Source: Pseudomonas fluorescens (GTDB lineage: Bacteria > Pseudomonadota > Gammaproteobacteria > Pseudomonadales > Pseudomonadaceae). Taken from it: a DNA stretch of 64,000 bases. The DNA lies in assembly GCF_001307275.1 (NCBI RefSeq), contig NZ_CP012831.1, forward strand, positions 310,001 through 374,000, given 5' to 3'. This document shows, piece after piece, positions 63,898-64,000 of the stretch; within the stretch, counting starts at the first letter, position 1, and each line of letters opens with the position of its first letter. The notes beneath the pieces were generated by a model, which worked only from the letters and a program-made list of their open reading frames with translations, had not been told where the DNA came from and did no database searches. A program made the translations under genes and the position numbers.

Positions 63898-64000
63898 TCG
63901 AAGTGGATGCAGTGATCATTGGTGGCGGTATCGTCGGCGCCTCGGCCGCGTTGTTCCTGAGCCAGGCCGGACGCCGGGTGGCGTTGCTGGAGCGCGACTT
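63894..64000 (+). CDS. FAD-dependent amine/amino-acid oxidase subunit (partial)
   Basis: Only the first 35 codons are in the window: M-I-E-V-D-A-V-I-I-G-G-G-I-V-G-A-S-A-A, the FAD-binding GxGxxG of the DadA/sarcosine-oxidase-beta/HcnC group. It should be the third, substrate-oxidising subunit of the complex. Runs off the end. Confidence 0.88.
   Translation, partial: MIEVDAVIIGGGIVGASAALFLSQAGRRVALLERD

Noticed and set aside
62085-64000. Hydrogen cyanide synthase hcnABC
   Set aside because: Same three-part architecture, but it is the tail of an ABC-importer operon with an IclR regulator, and the small subunit does not resemble HcnA as I remember it. A search would settle it.

Overview
The window is chromosomal DNA of a fluorescent-group Pseudomonas. 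This rests on the dense TGTGGGAGCGAGC-type REP elements, the Pseudomonas-specific regulatory RNAs PrrF and CrcY, the liu leucine/isovalerate catabolic genes, the PA4872-type oxaloacetate decarboxylase and the GC-rich coding style. No rRNA, tRNA, CRISPR array or prophage was seen. The only complete mobile element is one IS3-family insertion sequence.

Layout. 0-4 kb: a CBS-domain protein and a pqiA-pqiA-pqiB-pqiC envelope lipid-transport operon. 4-13 kb: housekeeping and accessory enzymes (GSTs, a secreted 13-residue-repeat protein, a DUF1615 lipoprotein, a zinc-type HemB, PhzF-like protein, a phosphatase, SelU and SelD). 13-20 kb: a nucleoside uptake pair (Tsx-like porin and purine nucleoside permease) behind a LacI/PurR-like operator, YdcZ-type membrane proteins, two LysR regulators and small enzymes. 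21-22.6 kb: tandem REP doublets, one split by the IS3 element. 22.6-29.4 kb: an esterase, an orphan AotJ/AotO-like pair, a rhodanese/FtrA pair, CobF and a phosphatase. 29.6-36.9 kb: a REP-free catabolic cluster under an RpiR regulator (isochorismatase-fold hydrolase, glutamine-synthetase-like ligase, N-formylglutamate-amidohydrolase-like enzyme, APC permease, and paralogues of both subunits of arginine N-succinyltransferase). 37.1-38.8 kb: a compact three-gene operon of unknown function encoding a cupin-like protein and a 60-residue peptide. 38.9-41.3 kb: oxaloacetate decarboxylase and an acyl-CoA dehydrogenase.

42.5-52.1 kb: the liu region. liuR, liuE, the sigma54-dependent sRNA gene crcY, a divergent acyl-CoA ligase and liuABCD convert leucine-derived isovaleryl-CoA to acetoacetate and acetyl-CoA. 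Three similar palindromes, one before liuR and two in the ligase/liuA divergent promoter, look like LiuR sites. 52.2-53.5 kb: a CI/LexA-type repressor whose catalytic serine is replaced by alanine, a small DUF6124-type protein, and the iron-responsive sRNA prrF with its Fur box. 53.8-58.2 kb: a carboxypeptidase, then a catalase-like peroxidase/cytochrome b561 pair divergent from an ECF sigma/anti-sigma pair, with matching ECF-type promoter motifs in both directions. 58.3 kb to the end: an IclR regulator and an ABC importer fused in operon to a three-part FAD/2Fe-2S amine or opine dehydrogenase, whose last gene runs off the window.

The least explained items are the 37.1-38.8 kb operon, the 29.6-36.9 kb pathway, the repeat protein at 5 kb and the non-cleavable-looking repressor at 52 kb.
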